From NCBI GenBank assembly GCA_003255065.1, contig QAOA01004678.1, forward strand, positions 1 to 64,000: a stretch of DNA of 64,000 bases. The letters run 5' to 3'. Below are positions 10,713 to 22,559 of the stretch, piece by piece. Below the pieces are notes generated by a model. The model ran no database searches. It was not told where the DNA came from and saw only the letters and a list, made by a program, of their open reading frames with translations. A program made the translations under genes and the position numbers. Numbering within the stretch: position 1 is the stretch's first letter; each line of letters starts with the position of its first letter. Origin of the DNA: Cercis canadensis. Lineage: Eukaryota; Streptophyta; Magnoliopsida; Fabales; Fabaceae.

Positions 10713-11894
10713 TTTGAACAGGGGTTCACATGTGGCAGTTAACTAAGATATAAATCTTGCAATGTAATTTAATCTTCCCAAGGATCCTCGAACCTCTTTC
10801 TCTGTACGAGGAGCTGACATTTCTAAGATTGCTCAAACTTTATCAGGATCTACTTCTATCCCTTTTTGACTAACCACAAACCGCAAGAGCTTTCCAGATC
10901 TTACACCAAATGTGCATTTAGCTGGATTCAAACAAAGTCGATACTTTCTCAATCGATCAAAGAGCTTTTGTAAGTTAACAATATGGTATTCTTCTGTCTC
11001 AGATTTTGCAATCATGTCATCGACATACACTTCTGTTTCTTTGTGCATCATGTCATGAAATAAGGTTACCATAGCCCTTTGATATGTTGCCCCAGCATTT
11101 TTCAAACCGAATGGCATTACTTAATAACAGAAAGTACCCCATAGAGTGGTGAAAGTTGTATTTTCCATGTCTTCTGGAGCCATCTTTATTTGATTATAGC
11201 CTGAGAAACCATCCATAAAAGAGAAAATAGAATGTCTAGCCGTGCTATCCACAAGTACATCAATATGTGGTAGTGGAAAGTCATCCTTAGGGCTAGCTCT
11301 ATTCAAATCTCGATAATCGACACACATACGAACTTTTCCATCTTTTTTCGAAACTGGAACGATATTAGTGATCCATTCAGGATATTTTGCTACTGCAAGG
11401 AAACTAGCATCAAATTACTTTTTAACTTCTTCTCTAATCTTTAAAGACATTTTGGGTTTCATTCGCCTTAGTTTTTGTTTGACAGGCAAACATTCTGGTT
11501 TTAATGGTAGCTTATGGACAACAATATCTTTATCAAGCCCAGGCATGTCTTGATAAGACCATGCAAACACATCAATGTAATCATGAAGGAGTTTAATCAT
11601 CTTTTTGCGTTCAATCTCCCTTATTGAGGTGCCAATCTTGACTTCTCTTTTTTCATCTTCAGTCCCAAGATTAATCACTTCTATTGACTCTTCATGAGGT
11701 TCAATTTCTTCATCCTCTTGTTCCACTAATCTTAGAAGTTCAGAGGAAGGCTCATATTCTTCTTCTTTATCATTCTCAGCACAATTAATGGGGTGTTCAA
11801 AATCATAAGGTGAGATGGTAACAATATCATCTTCAAGTTTATCACTTTTAGATCTGCAAATATTCAAAATAAATTGATAGTAATGAATGAACAA
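10713..11894 (-). pseudogene. pol: Ogre reverse transcriptase, broken by four stops
   Basis: The N-terminal part (11894-11415) has the conserved Ogre linker EVINLGTEDEKREVKIG and DVFAWSYQDMPGLD, then a TAA at 11415-11417 where Gln is expected. The palm follows in the same frame family: MCVDYRDLNRASPKDDFPLP and FMDGFSGYNQI (11327-11121), TAA at 11121-11123 region, MPFGLKNAGATYQR and the catalytic box VYVDDMI (11117-10833), TGA at 10833-10835, then a short stretch with EKEVRG and LGRLNYIARFIS and a TAG at 10743-10745. Catalytic Asp residues are retained, so loss of function is by nonsense mutation. The protein would copy element RNA into DNA. Confidence 0.92.
11846..11865 (-). other. probable 3' splice site of the Ogre pro/RT intron
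   Basis: On the minus strand a T-rich tract leads to TTTGCAG (AG at 11854-11855) just before the coding sequence SKSDKLEDD of the RT frame. Ogre elements are known to carry an intron between protease and RT. Non-coding, T-rich sequence at 11860-12085 fits the intron. I could not assign the donor with confidence, so this is an inference from position and lineage. Confidence 0.45.
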
Positions 11895-12085
11895 GAATAA
11901 AAGGCTAATTTATGGAACAATGAAATTAGGAGATTAAGAAAATGAAGAGAACAAATGATGATGTTTTGTTAACTGAAACATGCATTTATTATATGAAGAA
12001 AAAATACTGAAACAGAAACATGAAGCCCATTTTACAAATCTTATCCTAAGGCCTTGGGCAGAGCAATAGAACTAGTATCGTAGAA

Positions 12086-13704
12086 TTAGTCTGAGTGAAA
12101 TTCTAAGACTTCAGGAAACTCAGCAATCTCCCAATTGTTGAGTTGAGCATCAGGTCCACTAGAAAATACAAAGTTAACTTCTTCATTAACAGAGCAATCA
12201 ATTGTTGAAACTTGATCTGAAAATGATATTCCTCCACTTCGAAAGCTTTGGTATAAGTCACATGTGTGCATTCTTTCAATTCTTAGCTCTCTATTTTCTA
12301 GCTGAGCAAGTCTTTTCTCTTTCTTTTCTTCCATGCCTCTCTTCCTATCAGCTCTGGTGGGTTGATATCCTAACCCAAATTTTTCATGTTTTTCGGGAAC
12401 CTGCAGAGGCGCTTTAATACCTCAACTGTTCTTCCCCAATCCTTCTCTAGGTATATATCCTTGTTTTAGCATAACCTTAGCCATCATTACAAAAGTATTG
12501 GATAGTTGAGATTTTGGCATCTGTGACCCTTCACAAACGTAAGTGGCATTAGCAACTTCGAAGGTTTGGAACGATGTTTCAAGGGCCTCTTCAGCAGCTT
12601 CAATGTAAGGAGTTGATGAAGGCTTGGATACAAGTAAATGCTCTTCACCAAAAATAATCACCAACTTGTTTTTCACTATAAATTTCACTCTTTGGTGCAG
12701 GGTAGAAGCCACAGCACCCGCAGAATGGATCCAAGGTCATCCCAGCAAGCAACTGTAAGCTGGAGCAATATCCATTATTTGAAATATTATGCTAAATTCA
12801 TTAGGGCCAATCTGAATCAGGATCTCCATTTCTCCAATGACTTCTCTCCTCGTCCCATCGAATGCCCTTACAATCATGGTGCTAGACTTCATGTATGACC
12901 TATCAATAGGCAATTTGGATAAGGTCGATATTGGCATTACATTCAGAGAAGAACCATTATCGACAAGTACCCTTGCTATTATATGGTCTATTTCACATAA
13001 ATGTGGAGCGCCTTATTATGCCCTATTCCTTCAACAGGTATCTCATCATCAGTGTAAGTGATATAATTATCAGCAATGATATTGCCGACAATGCCACCTA
13101 ACTTGTCAACGGTAATGTCATGAGAAACATGAGCTTGATTTAATATCTTCGTTAACACTTGTCGATGAGGTTCAGAGTTTAAAAATAAGGAGAGCAATGA
13201 TATTCGAGCAGGAGTTCGATTCAATTGCTCAATCACCTTGAATTCACTTTGCTTAATGATTTTCAAAAATTCACAAGCCTCTGCTTTAGATATACTTTCC
13301 TTGCGCTCATCGCATTTGACCCCTACGGGTTCCTCCATTATTCTTTCATCTTGCTTATCTCCCTTTGCGAAATTTTCTTCTGCTTTCTTCTTCCCTTTAC
13401 GTTGCCCTTCTATTTCCTTCAACCATCGTTCCTCCAACTCTTCAAGGGTATAACAGCGACCACTTCGGGTCATCCCACAAACTCCAGATATGTTTGTGAT
13501 AGCTGAGGATAATTGAGAGCTAGATGAGGCCTTAAACTGGTCCACAAAAGAGTTGCCTTCAAGAATTTGAGAGTCATATTTCCATGGCACAGCTTTTGTA
13601 TCCTTGTAAGGAAAAGGATTTGGCACTTGGATTGTAATAGGTTTCGGCCCGTAAGAGTGTTCAAGAGGAGCTTCTGGGCTAATCTTCTTAGTATAATGAA
13701 GCAC
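12086..13704 (-). pseudogene. Ogre protease region (retropepsin), frameshifted
   Basis: The upstream part (13704-12988) has the Ogre-typical PNPFPYKDTKAVPWKY and a charged stretch with MTRSGRCYTLEELEERW. A frame change near 13000 leads into the protease core with the active-site triad variant VLVDNGSSLNVMP, usual in Ogre where other families have DTG/DSG, and a TGA at 12737-12739 in LLG-stop-PWIHSAGAV, where CGA (Arg) is expected. Later pieces (GYIPREGLGKN, TGA at 12422-12424, then GLGYQPTRADRKR, a frameshift near 12340 and EEKKEKRLAQLEN) lead to the putative intron. The enzyme would cleave the polyprotein. Confidence 0.85.
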
Positions 13705-13788
13705 TAATGGCTTTGGAGTATTGATGGATAGCTCGCCAATAGGTAAGGTATCTACAAAGGCTTGAGTGCCTATGAATACCTGATCTTT

Positions 13789-16037
13789 TTAACTTGGCGA
13801 AAATATCGATTTCTCAACCACATCCACCCAATTACTCTCAAGTTCACAACTTACTTGAATTAGCTGTTTGTCCATTAGGCCTTGAAGGGTATCTTTGAAA
13901 TCAACGCAATTTTCAATAGAATGCCCAATTGCTCTTCCATGGAATTTACACATATTCCTTCCATGATTTTCGCACTGCTGATCTGATTGGGTTTGTAGCA
14001 CGCCAGCTTTTGACAAAGCCTCAAAGATTGTATTCATTGATGTTAAAATCTCATTCACCATCTTTTTGTTGTATTGTTTTGTATTGTATTCAACAACATT
14101 CACTCCGGGATTCCCATGATTAGGCAAAGGATTTTGATGTATGTTGGGAGCCCCTTCCTTAAAGTTTAACCATTTAGCATTTATCAGAGATTGAACTTTA
14201 TTTTTTAGGGCTATACATCTTTTCGTAGAATGACCAATAGCTCCTCCATGATAATCACATCGCGCATTTGGATCATACCCTCTTGGGAATGGGGGTCCTT
14301 GTGGCGTCCATGGGCATTGAGCTGCTAACTGTTTTGGATAAGATGAGGTAGCAATTCAGCGTATGTCATGGGAATGGAGTCATATTGGATTGGCTTTCTC
14401 TCTTGACCATTTTGAGTCCTCTTTTGATAGACATTTAAGTTTTGAGGTAGATGTTGATTCATCTGTTGTGGCATCACTTGGGGTGTTTGGTGCTGATAAG
14501 GAGAATGTGCACGATAGGGTGATGGTGTTGGGTAAGGCTAAGGGTGCGAAGCTTGAGATACATTTGCTATATGTGGGTAAGGCACAAATTGTGGTTGAAA
14601 GTGGTGAGCAAATGTGGGTGAATGATTAGGTCTCCCATACATAGGTCATTTTCCCTGTCCTTCCTCATACATTGCAGCATGGACTTCACCTTCTTTCTTT
14701 TTAAACGGTAAAGGTTTCTTTAGATTGGTACCTCCCATTGAATTAGGATTTTCAATTATTTTTCCACTTTTAACTCCATTTTCAATCCTTTCACCAATAG
14801 TAACAACATCAGAGAAGTTGTTAGAAGCACTTCCTATCATTCGATCGAAGAAAGGAGATTGAAGAGTGTTAATGAACATAGTCACCATCTCCTTATCAGA
14901 CAATGGGGGATTCACTTGAGCAGCAATTTCTCGCCATTTTTGAGCATATTCTTTGAATGTCTCAGTGGCTTTCTTTTCCATATTTTGCAGCTGCATCCTA
15001 TCCGGAGCCATGTCAATATTATATTTATATTGTCTCAAAAATGCATCTGCCAAGTCTTTCCAACATCGTACTCGAGCTCAATCCAAATGTGTATACCATA
15101 GTGCGGCCGCCCCAGTTAGGCTATCTTGGAAGAAATGGATTAGCAACTTATCATCATGTGCACAAGATGCCATTTTTCGACAGTACATGGTCAAATGACT
15201 TTTTGGACATGCGGTTCCATTGCACTTATTGAAATCTGGCACTTTAAATTTAGGAGGGATGATAACATTCGGGACAAGACAAAGCTCAGTTGCGTCCATA
15301 ACACCATAAGCATTAGTCCCTTCGATGGTTCGCAATCGTTCTTCTAAGACTTCAAGTTTTCCCTTGCTCATTGGTTCTGCTTTTGGTTCATCTGTGCCAG
15401 GGATATCAATTGGATTCATCGGACCTTCGCCAGTAAGTTTTTGAAAGCAAATTTGTGGTACTGAATATGGGTATGAATACCCAGTTGGTTGCATATATAT
15501 GGTAGTAGGGACAGGAGGGGGATGAGCATTTGATTGCACGGGCATCGCATCATGAGGATTTACGATATGTGACTGCGATGAATTTTTCCCCTGAATGGGA
15601 TTAAATCCAAATGGGAAAGTATTTGATGACATATTTATGTCATGGGGATTGACGTTTTGTTGTTGTGAAGGATTTTGTGTTGGATTAGGCGTGAAGCCAT
15701 AAGGAAATGTGTTTGGAGGGATTGATGTGTTAGCATCATGAGGGTTATTGAGAGGATTTTGCACAAGAACAGGCCTTAAGTCACTTGGCCCAGCTAATGG
15801 TAGTATATTAGGGTTGAAGACTTGCTGTTGTGCAGGGTCATGAAAAGGAGCAAAACCCGGTGGGTAAGGAGGTGTATCTTGTCCTTCCTCTGGGTTGCTA
15901 TTTGAAGGATTCCCTTCTTGTTGTTTTCCGTGACCGGAAGGTGTAAGAATACTCAAGATTTGACTCAACTTATCTTTCAGCTCATTGATGTCTTTCTGCA
16001 TTTCTTCTTGGACTTTGACTTGCTCTTGTTCATCCAT
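13789..16037 (-). pseudogene. gag: Ogre gag, with stops and a frameshift
   Basis: Starts at ATG 16037 (MDEQEQVKVQEEMQKDINEL, predicted coiled coil), followed by a Pro/Asn/Gln-rich segment and the gag core (KFKVPDFNKCNG, TGAAALWYTHLD). An in-frame TGA at 15078-15080 interrupts just before ARVRCWKDLADAFLRQYKYN; the same frame then continues through 14646 (TGA) and 14538 (TAG). A frameshift lies near 14335, after MTYAELLPHLIQN. Two Cys/His motifs follow, CDYHGGAIGHSTKRC and CKFHGRAIGHSIENC, the second before a TAA at 13789-13791. The next open stretch (from 13704) is in the same frame. Gag would form the RNA-packaging particle. The plus-strand frame at 14363-14629 is a shadow. Confidence 0.92.
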
Positions 16038-16341
16038 GACCTTTGATTGTGATCGAGTTCTATAACGAGGTCTTGGAAGTAAAAGTGATTTTTCGTTCGC
16101 AATGTTGTTATACCTTAATCAATTTAGGCGAACAATGAGTATAAAATGTAAAATATAGTATGCAAAGAACAACTCAGATGTAATGCATTTATGCAGAGAA
16201 AAGTTTAAACATGACTTAAATGTGCGAGAGATATTGCCAAAAACATTCATTCCATTCTAAATCAGTAAAAAAACACTAATGGTGAAAGTTTCGTATTACA
16301 AAAACAAACTACTCTTAAAGCCATAATCCTTCTCATATCTC

Positions 16342-18381
16342 TCAATAAAATTTGCCGATGTACTTGAGGTCTTTCTTGACATCGAGCAAGAACTTTTGCA
16401 CTTCACTTGGTGGCCTTTGTGCTTCAATCTCATGTGCTTCATCTACTCTATCCCGAGCCCTCTCAGCAACCGTCCTAACTTCTTGAAGAAGATTAGCAGC
16501 TTGTTGCTCAGCCAATTGACATTTATCCTCCCAATGCCAACTTGTGTGGCGCCAGTGTTCAAGTTCTACTTCTAAAACAGCTTTTTCTTGTCTCAATACA
16601 TTAGAAGTTGCACGACTACCCTGCAATTGTGCACTCAAAGTTTGAATGTACCTTTGCCGAGCTAAGTTAAGGTCTCTAGATTCGCCCAGTTGGTCATCTG
16701 TCAACACAATTCTTTCTTCAAATGTTAGACACCTCTCTTTCAGCTTTTCTATCTCAGTGTCCTTTTGCTTAGCATTCTCCTCTGATTCGTGTACTGTTCT
16801 TTCAATCTTGGCCATTTTATTAGCCCACATTTGCCTTTCGACAGTTATCTTTCTCTTTTCTGATACAAGTAAGGCTTCCCTCCTTTGAAATTGTCGGCAT
16901 GCCATTTCATATCTTGCTTCAGCTTCCGCTTCGTAATCAATAGGTTCGTCAAACATATGACTTGGAGGTTGAGGACCTTGTACGCTCGGAGCCACAAAGC
17001 TTTTTCCCCTATTTGCTTGCCAAAAAGGATAACCTGGGGTAGTCAAACTATTGCATGGACCAGGATTCACACGTCGCGCATCTTTCCATGCCTCAATTGC
17101 TGCCTTGACCTTCTGAATTGACCCCTCGTCTCCATAAGCCACATCAAGGTCTGAAATCCCATGAGTCATTGGTATAAATTGCACTGAGCCCAACTGTCTC
17201 CTAACCATAGCAGGTGCGTAACTAGTTACTCCCCATGGACCAATGAGTGGAACCCATGGTTTGTCTCCACATCTATAAACGACTGAGACATGCGGCATCC
17301 ACGAGGCTCTCCAGACCACATTGCTCATGTGTTGGAAATAACGAATCCATTCGCTCCTTTTGGGTGTCACAGGTGGCCATTGAGCAATGCAATATTGTCT
17401 GAGAGGATTTTTATCTTTACAGCAATAATTCATATATTCAATTTTAGGATATTTAAAGCAATCGAGGTGGGGAAGGTGGCTAATCATCCATACAGTCAAC
17501 AACTGGGCGCTTCCACAGAATCGACCCTTCTTGTTAATTCTACAATAATTCAAGGATCTGACAGTCTCGGCTAAGATCGACGAGACAGGATTGGCTTTGT
17601 GTTCGAGTTGCTCCACCAGCTTAATAACATGGCCCTCAATATGGCCTTTCACCCTAGGGAATATCACTAATCCATAAATGGCAAGTGCAAATAGAGCTAA
17701 CCCTCGATCACTATCGATTTGTTCTTGCACTATCTTCAATAGATAATCAGCAGGTAGGTTTCGACCTTTCTCTTTCATATACTTTTCTAACTCATTTGCT
17801 TGAATACCCATGAGTTTGGAAAGCTTCTTCTTGGGCGCCGTTTTTGGATCATGAAAGTAGGTTTTGCTTTGAGATTCAGTCTCAATGTTGAGCAATTCTC
17901 CGTATTCTTCAATAGTCGGGACCATATCAAATTGCTGAAATGTGAAGACACGGTAGGCAGGGTCCCAAAAACTCAACATAGCCTTCAACATGGGGGTATC
18001 AACTGGAACGAACAATAGGTAAGCTATGTGCCCATATTTCGTCTCGAAATCTTCTTTTCTCTTCATATTGAACCATATTTGCACCCAAGGTTTCACATCG
18101 TTTTGCTCAAAATCAACCTTTCCTATTGGAGGCAATTGGTTTTCAATTCCTGGTTGGAGGCAATCCCCTTCTTCAGCTTGGGTTCTTTCTGAATCTTGTA
18201 TCACCTTACTCTGTGTTTCGTGAGTAACTCCATACCGGCTTTGAACTCCAACATTTTTCATGTTTTTGAACTGATTCAGAGATGTAAGCTTTTGGCAACA
18301 ACTGTGCATATTTAAGTCACAAATGCAGAATAACAAAGAAAGAATTAAATTTAGAGACGAATATGTAAGCAAATAGAACAA
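16342..18381 (-). CDS. Ogre ORF1, protein of unknown function upstream of gag
   Basis: An uninterrupted 679-codon frame lies between the PBS and gag. This is the extra ORF that defines Ogre elements; its function is unknown. Residues about 90-470 form a globular domain with motifs PMLKAMLSFWDPAYRVF and PTIEEYGELL, which I believe is the plant transposon-associated DUF7745 family (from memory). Residues about 485-655 are rich in Glu, Arg, Lys and Gln and look like a long coiled coil. The first Met begins a hydrophobic leader; a start at residue 41 (18261, MKNVGVQSRYG) is more plausible, since the upstream part may be leader or intron sequence. It is the only Ogre reading frame without a stop, in contrast to gag and pol. 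It ends at 16342, about 300 bases before gag. Confidence 0.85.
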   Translation of the reverse strand: MFYLLTYSSLNLILSLLFCICDLNMHSCCQKLTSLNQFKNMKNVGVQSRYGVTHETQSKVIQDSERTQAEEGDCLQPGIENQLPPIGKVDFEQNDVKPWVQIWFNMKRKEDFETKYGHIAYLLFVPVDTPMLKAMLSFWDPAYRVFTFQQFDMVPTIEEYGELLNIETESQSKTYFHDPKTAPKKKLSKLMGIQANELEKYMKEKGRNLPADYLLKIVQEQIDSDRGLALFALAIYGLVIFPRVKGHIEGHVIKLVEQLEHKANPVSSILAETVRSLNYCRINKKGRFCGSAQLLTVWMISHLPHLDCFKYPKIEYMNYCCKDKNPLRQYCIAQWPPVTPKRSEWIRYFQHMSNVVWRASWMPHVSVVYRCGDKPWVPLIGPWGVTSYAPAMVRRQLGSVQFIPMTHGISDLDVAYGDEGSIQKVKAAIEAWKDARRVNPGPCNSLTTPGYPFWQANRGKSFVAPSVQGPQPPSHMFDEPIDYEAEAEARYEMACRQFQRREALLVSEKRKITVERQMWANKMAKIERTVHESEENAKQKDTEIEKLKERCLTFEERIVLTDDQLGESRDLNLARQRYIQTLSAQLQGSRATSNVLRQEKAVLEVELEHWRHTSWHWEDKCQLAEQQAANLLQEVRTVAERARDRVDEAHEIEAQRPPSEVQKFLLDVKKDLKYIGKFY

Positions 18382-18960
18382 ATAAATTACATGTCAAATA
18401 AATATGTGCAATTAAAAAAATGGAAGGTAAACAAAGTTTCCTAGCGTGTCTTATCAAAGGAATTTTCCTAGGTTAAACAAACCTGTCTTAGGGAATGGCT
18501 CTATATAACATGGCGGCTTTAGGGATTTTTTAAGTACGTGGAGAGTTTAAGTTCTACGACTCCTATTAAAAAGCTCCCAAATTGTCCATACTATCGCCAA
18601 CACTTTGACTAGTAAGGCCCCCAATCCTCGCCCATGATAGGCTTCAAGCGGAAAGGGTTCAATTTGAGTGAGGGTGTTTCGCGTGCTTGTACGGAGACCG
18701 AAGGTCTCTCAAAGCATCACTACTTTGCCCCCTATCTAATCTTACAAGGTAATTAGCCCGGGTAAAAGGCTTGTGTGTGTAAAAGTGTTATTGTGTAGTA
18801 TGTGAGAGGAAACATACATATCAACTCATTTATAACTCACAAGCACAATTTATATAAAATATGAAACAAATAAAAACAAGAAATAATAAATAAACAAAAA
18901 GGACCAAACATAATTCAAATATGACAACCAAAAATTAAATGCAATGGCTTAACCCTCTAC
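18382..18960 (-). other. Ogre 5' leader between PBS and ORF1
   Basis: About 580 bases downstream of the PBS in element orientation without a recognised coding frame. Expected to hold packaging signals, but none can be identified from sequence alone. Confidence 0.6.
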
Positions 18961-18980
18961 TGTTCCCAGTGGAGTCGCCA
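18961..18980 (-). other. Ogre primer binding site
   Basis: The minus strand reads TGGCGACTCCACTGGGAACA, three bases after the end of the 5' LTR. The TGGCGACTC core is the usual Ogre/Tat PBS, reported as complementary to a tRNA-Arg; the tRNA assignment is from memory. Confidence 0.8.
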
Positions 18981-18983
18981 AGC

Positions 18984-21889
18984 TGTCGCAACGTCCCTTT
19001 CGGGAGCGCGATGCGGAGTGGCGAGATCCCCCCACGCGAGAAGGAATAAAAAGTTAACAATTTGCAATAATATGTAAGAAAAGAATGGAGTCGCCACCAA
19101 TCATTTTATTCTATTTTTAGCAAATAGAATGGTGTGATTGGACACCTAAATAATTTGGTCTACGTTCAGAGTTTGGATTCGGGGGTTGATTACGTGTAGG
19201 GAAGGTATTAGCACCCTACGACGTCCGTTCTTAGAACGGTTACCCATTTAATCTCTAGTTATCTTTTTAAATGAATTAAGTTAGTCCTAACATTATAAAA
19301 TAGATTAAAATTTTGTTAGGCTCTACCAGCACTTCTGGAAAAAACCTAAAGGATGCTTCAAGACTATTAGGTAGAGTTTGTGATTGTCATTACAATCCTC
19401 CCCAATCTATTCTATCATAAGCAAGTTTAACATTTTTTATTATTCGAGTAATAACTACAAAACACATTTCCTTATGCATGTTAGAAAGATGAATTTAAGA
19501 TTTGTGGAAAAAGATTTTTATCGGAGATATTTCTTTGGTCCACCAGTACATCTGGGAAGGCTAAAGGGACACTCCTCACCTCCGGAATGTCAAAGAGTCG
19601 CTGTCATTACAACTATCTTCGATTATTCCATCGTCGGTACTTTAATCCATTTTTTAAGGTAAATAAAAATATAATATTATGCGTAAAAGATTTTTTCAAA
19701 GAATTCTGCATAGAAAAGATTTTTATCAGGAGTTAACCTCAAGCCCCACCAGTACCTCTGGCAAAACTAGAGAAACCCCTTTACCTCCGGAATGTCAAAA
19801 TATCGCTATCATTATAGCTAAATTTCGACTATTCCCTCGTCGGTAATCTCAATCTAGCATAGGTAGAAAATGATGACGAAATATAATCAGATGTATCATA
19901 ATGTAACAAATAAATGCTAGAAAAATATTAATTAAAAGATAAAGCGATATTGGAAATTTTATTGGTCACACCAGTACCTCTGGCATAACCAAGAAAATTA
20001 TCCCTCACCTCAGGAATATTAGGAAATAATTGTCAACACAATTATTCTCTAATTTAATCCGTCGTCGGGCTTTAACTTTATTTACAACAAAGAAAATTAA
20101 GTATAATATGCATAAAGCGTAAAATAAAATAAACAAAGACCCTAAGATAAAGAGTAATAATAATAATAATTAAAGAATGAATAAAAATTATAAAACAACA
20201 AAAAAAATTAATTAGAATGATCTAAAACAAATAAAATAAATGTATTTGGACCAAATTCTATTTTAGCCCAATTAATTATTAAAACAACATTAAACAAAAT
20301 AAAAATATAAGTAGTATGTAAAATAAATAGGCCCAATCTAAATAACACTTAGAACAAAAGCTGAAAAATGTTGGGCTACTAGCCCAATTCGTGGGCTTGG
20401 TCCAATAGCAACAAAAATTAGAAACAAAAGGCCCATTTCATACTAAGCTGAAGTAAAAACTATGACTAATGGACTCCTCTAATGTGGCCCACGAAAATTA
20501 GTCCAAAATAACACATGGACCGGCCCAATAACATACAAAAACACAACAAGTCTATAATGGGCTGCAAACATAACAACAACCCAAATAAATAACAACACAA
20601 ACCAAAACAAAAAAAGAAACTCAATCAATTAATAAAAGAAATCTGAAATAAGTAACTTAAGCCCAAATGAAATACAACCCATTCAGCAAAAAAACAAGAA
20701 GAGGCCCACGAAAATTCAGCATACAAAGAGGCCCACGAAATTTAACTAAACAAAAAAAGGGGCCAACAGCCCATACTAATGTTAACAAAACTAAAAGCCC
20801 TACTTAGAAATTCACACAAAACCAATATACACTAAAAGGGAATTAATAAAGGAGCTTTAAAAGAGAAAGTCAGCCAGCAAAGTTAGACCGTGAGGTAAAG
20901 AAAGAAACAGAGAGGAAAATAGGGAGACGGAGCAAGGGGAAGAAAACGCAGAGAAGCAATAGGAAGGAGACCAAGTTACGAATCAAAGGGAAGAAGCCAT
21001 AAATTTGGGTTCTTTCTCCCGAAATTGTAGCTAAGGTATGAATCCTTCTCTCTATTTTACTCTCTCTTCCAAAATTACTTTATTTTTCTCTCTCAATCTC
21101 TGTTTCTCTTTCTAAAAATGAGTTTCTTTCTCTCTGATTTAATTTCTTCTTTTTTACTCGGTTTTTCCTTTTCTAATTTGGCCTCCACTATGCTTCAAGT
21201 TACAATCCCATACATGCACTTAGAGATTTTAATTTCTAGGTTTTTGCTTTCTTCAACAAATTGGGAATTCTTTCTACTTTGGTGAATTCCGTTTTCTTTA
21301 TATATATATATATATATATAGGATTGATGCTCTCTGTATATTGCAAAATCAACAACGAAGTCAAAAATTTAGCATAGAAAGAATGAGATAGTGTTGATAC
21401 CTGGGGTGCTTTCTGGATTCTCTTCCTATGTCTTTACTGTGTCTGGTGTATTTGTTGTGTGTGTCTGTGTATTATCGTCTGCTTCTTTTCTTCTTCTCTG
21501 GTCTTCTCTTGTGTCTGTGTATTGCTTTCTGCGTGAGTTTCTTTTTTTCTCTATTTTTGTTTCAGAATTTTTGGTCCTTTTGTCTGTGTATTGTGCGGCT
21601 TTTTATAGCCAAAATTGTGAGCAAGTTGCCTGGTTAACTCCTGATGTAGTTTTCCTTGTTTCATGCTGCAAATGGGGACTGTAGGATGGGCGGCCGGACT
21701 GGTGAATGGCACTTCACCTAAAGGAAATTGCTGCCCAGAGGTCAGAAATGCAGAGATCAATTTTGCTCGTTTTTTTTTATTTATTGTTATTAATAATAAT
21801 ATTTTTTTTTTGTATTTTATTATTATTATTATTATGATTTTTATTATTTTATTTCATTTATTTCTTATTACATAATTTTGGTATCAACA
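18984..21889 (-). repeat. Ogre 5' LTR (right copy)
   Basis: Same termini as the left LTR. The four internal units are present, headed near 19325, 19540, 19748 and 19968. It carries about 100 bases including a (TA)n run at 21300-21321 and the following AAAATCAACAACGAAGTC segment that the left LTR lacks, while the left LTR has the N-associated duplication. Many substitutions and indels separate the copies, so the insertion is not recent. Confidence 0.95.
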
Positions 21890-22380
21890 CAACTAATTAA
21901 AATAATTGTGGAGTAAATTACACTCCCTCCATAGAGGTTTGCATAAATAATACTCCACTACATTCTTGAGCCAAAATTACACTCCGTCCCATTTGATGGT
22001 TAATTTTTAATGGTCAAGATTAAATGTTTTCTACATCAATAAATGTGGTACTACAACATTAGGGAGGTATGTATATGAGAAACCTCCATATATATATATA
22101 TATTGAATTATCTATTTCTAATCTTTGATCTCTAAGTTATCCTGTAAAACCACTAATGATGATTCTAAGAATATTCCTAAAATCTGCTGAAGGAATTTTG
22201 ACTCTAAAAGCATAAACTGCCATGAGGATTTCATTAGTATGATTCAATATTTCATGTTCACTCATGCCATCAATATTTCATTCATAGATACTAGTTTCAT
22301 CATAACTTGAATGGACATGTGTCAAAAGGCTCACCATCGACTTCAAAACTGTACCATCATCATCATCAAATTTAGCAAAC
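21890..22380. other. flanking DNA right of Ogre; no gene recognised
   Basis: Begins with the CAACT target duplication. Contains a GGAGTAAATTACACTCC motif and a (TA)n run near 22090; neither could be assigned to a named element. Confidence 0.5.
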
Positions 22381-22559
22381 CCAAAAGCAACCCCATCTAG
22401 ACTTACTCTAGGATCTACCTTGTCTCAACACAGATTCCAAAGTTTAGGACCTATTCTTCACCCAAGATCTTATCATAGTGCTTTAGTATTCTCAACAACA
22501 TCTCATAAGCCATCCTATGTTCAAAAATCCATTTTCCTCAATATATGTTTTCTTGAACC

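Larger units (their letters stand above)
3372..21889 (-). mobile_element. Ogre-type Ty3/gypsy LTR retrotransposon, structurally complete, coding-defective
   Basis: An 18.5-kb element on the minus strand with LTRs of about 2.92 and 2.91 kb and a perfect 5-bp target duplication (CAACT at 3367-3371 and 21890-21894). In element order: 5' LTR (18984-21889), PBS, ORF1, gag, protease, RT, RNase H, second RNase H, integrase, 3' UTR tandem array, PPT, 3' LTR (3372-6291). Large size, an extra ORF upstream of gag, a dual RNase H and a probable intron between protease and RT are established hallmarks of the Ogre group of the Tat lineage. Many in-frame stops and a few frameshifts mean it could move only with proteins supplied in trans. 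Confidence 0.95.

Noticed and set aside
14363-14629. Plus-strand 88-codon frame
   Set aside because: Opposite-strand shadow of the Pro/Gln-rich Ogre gag segment, which continues on the minus strand through two stop codons.
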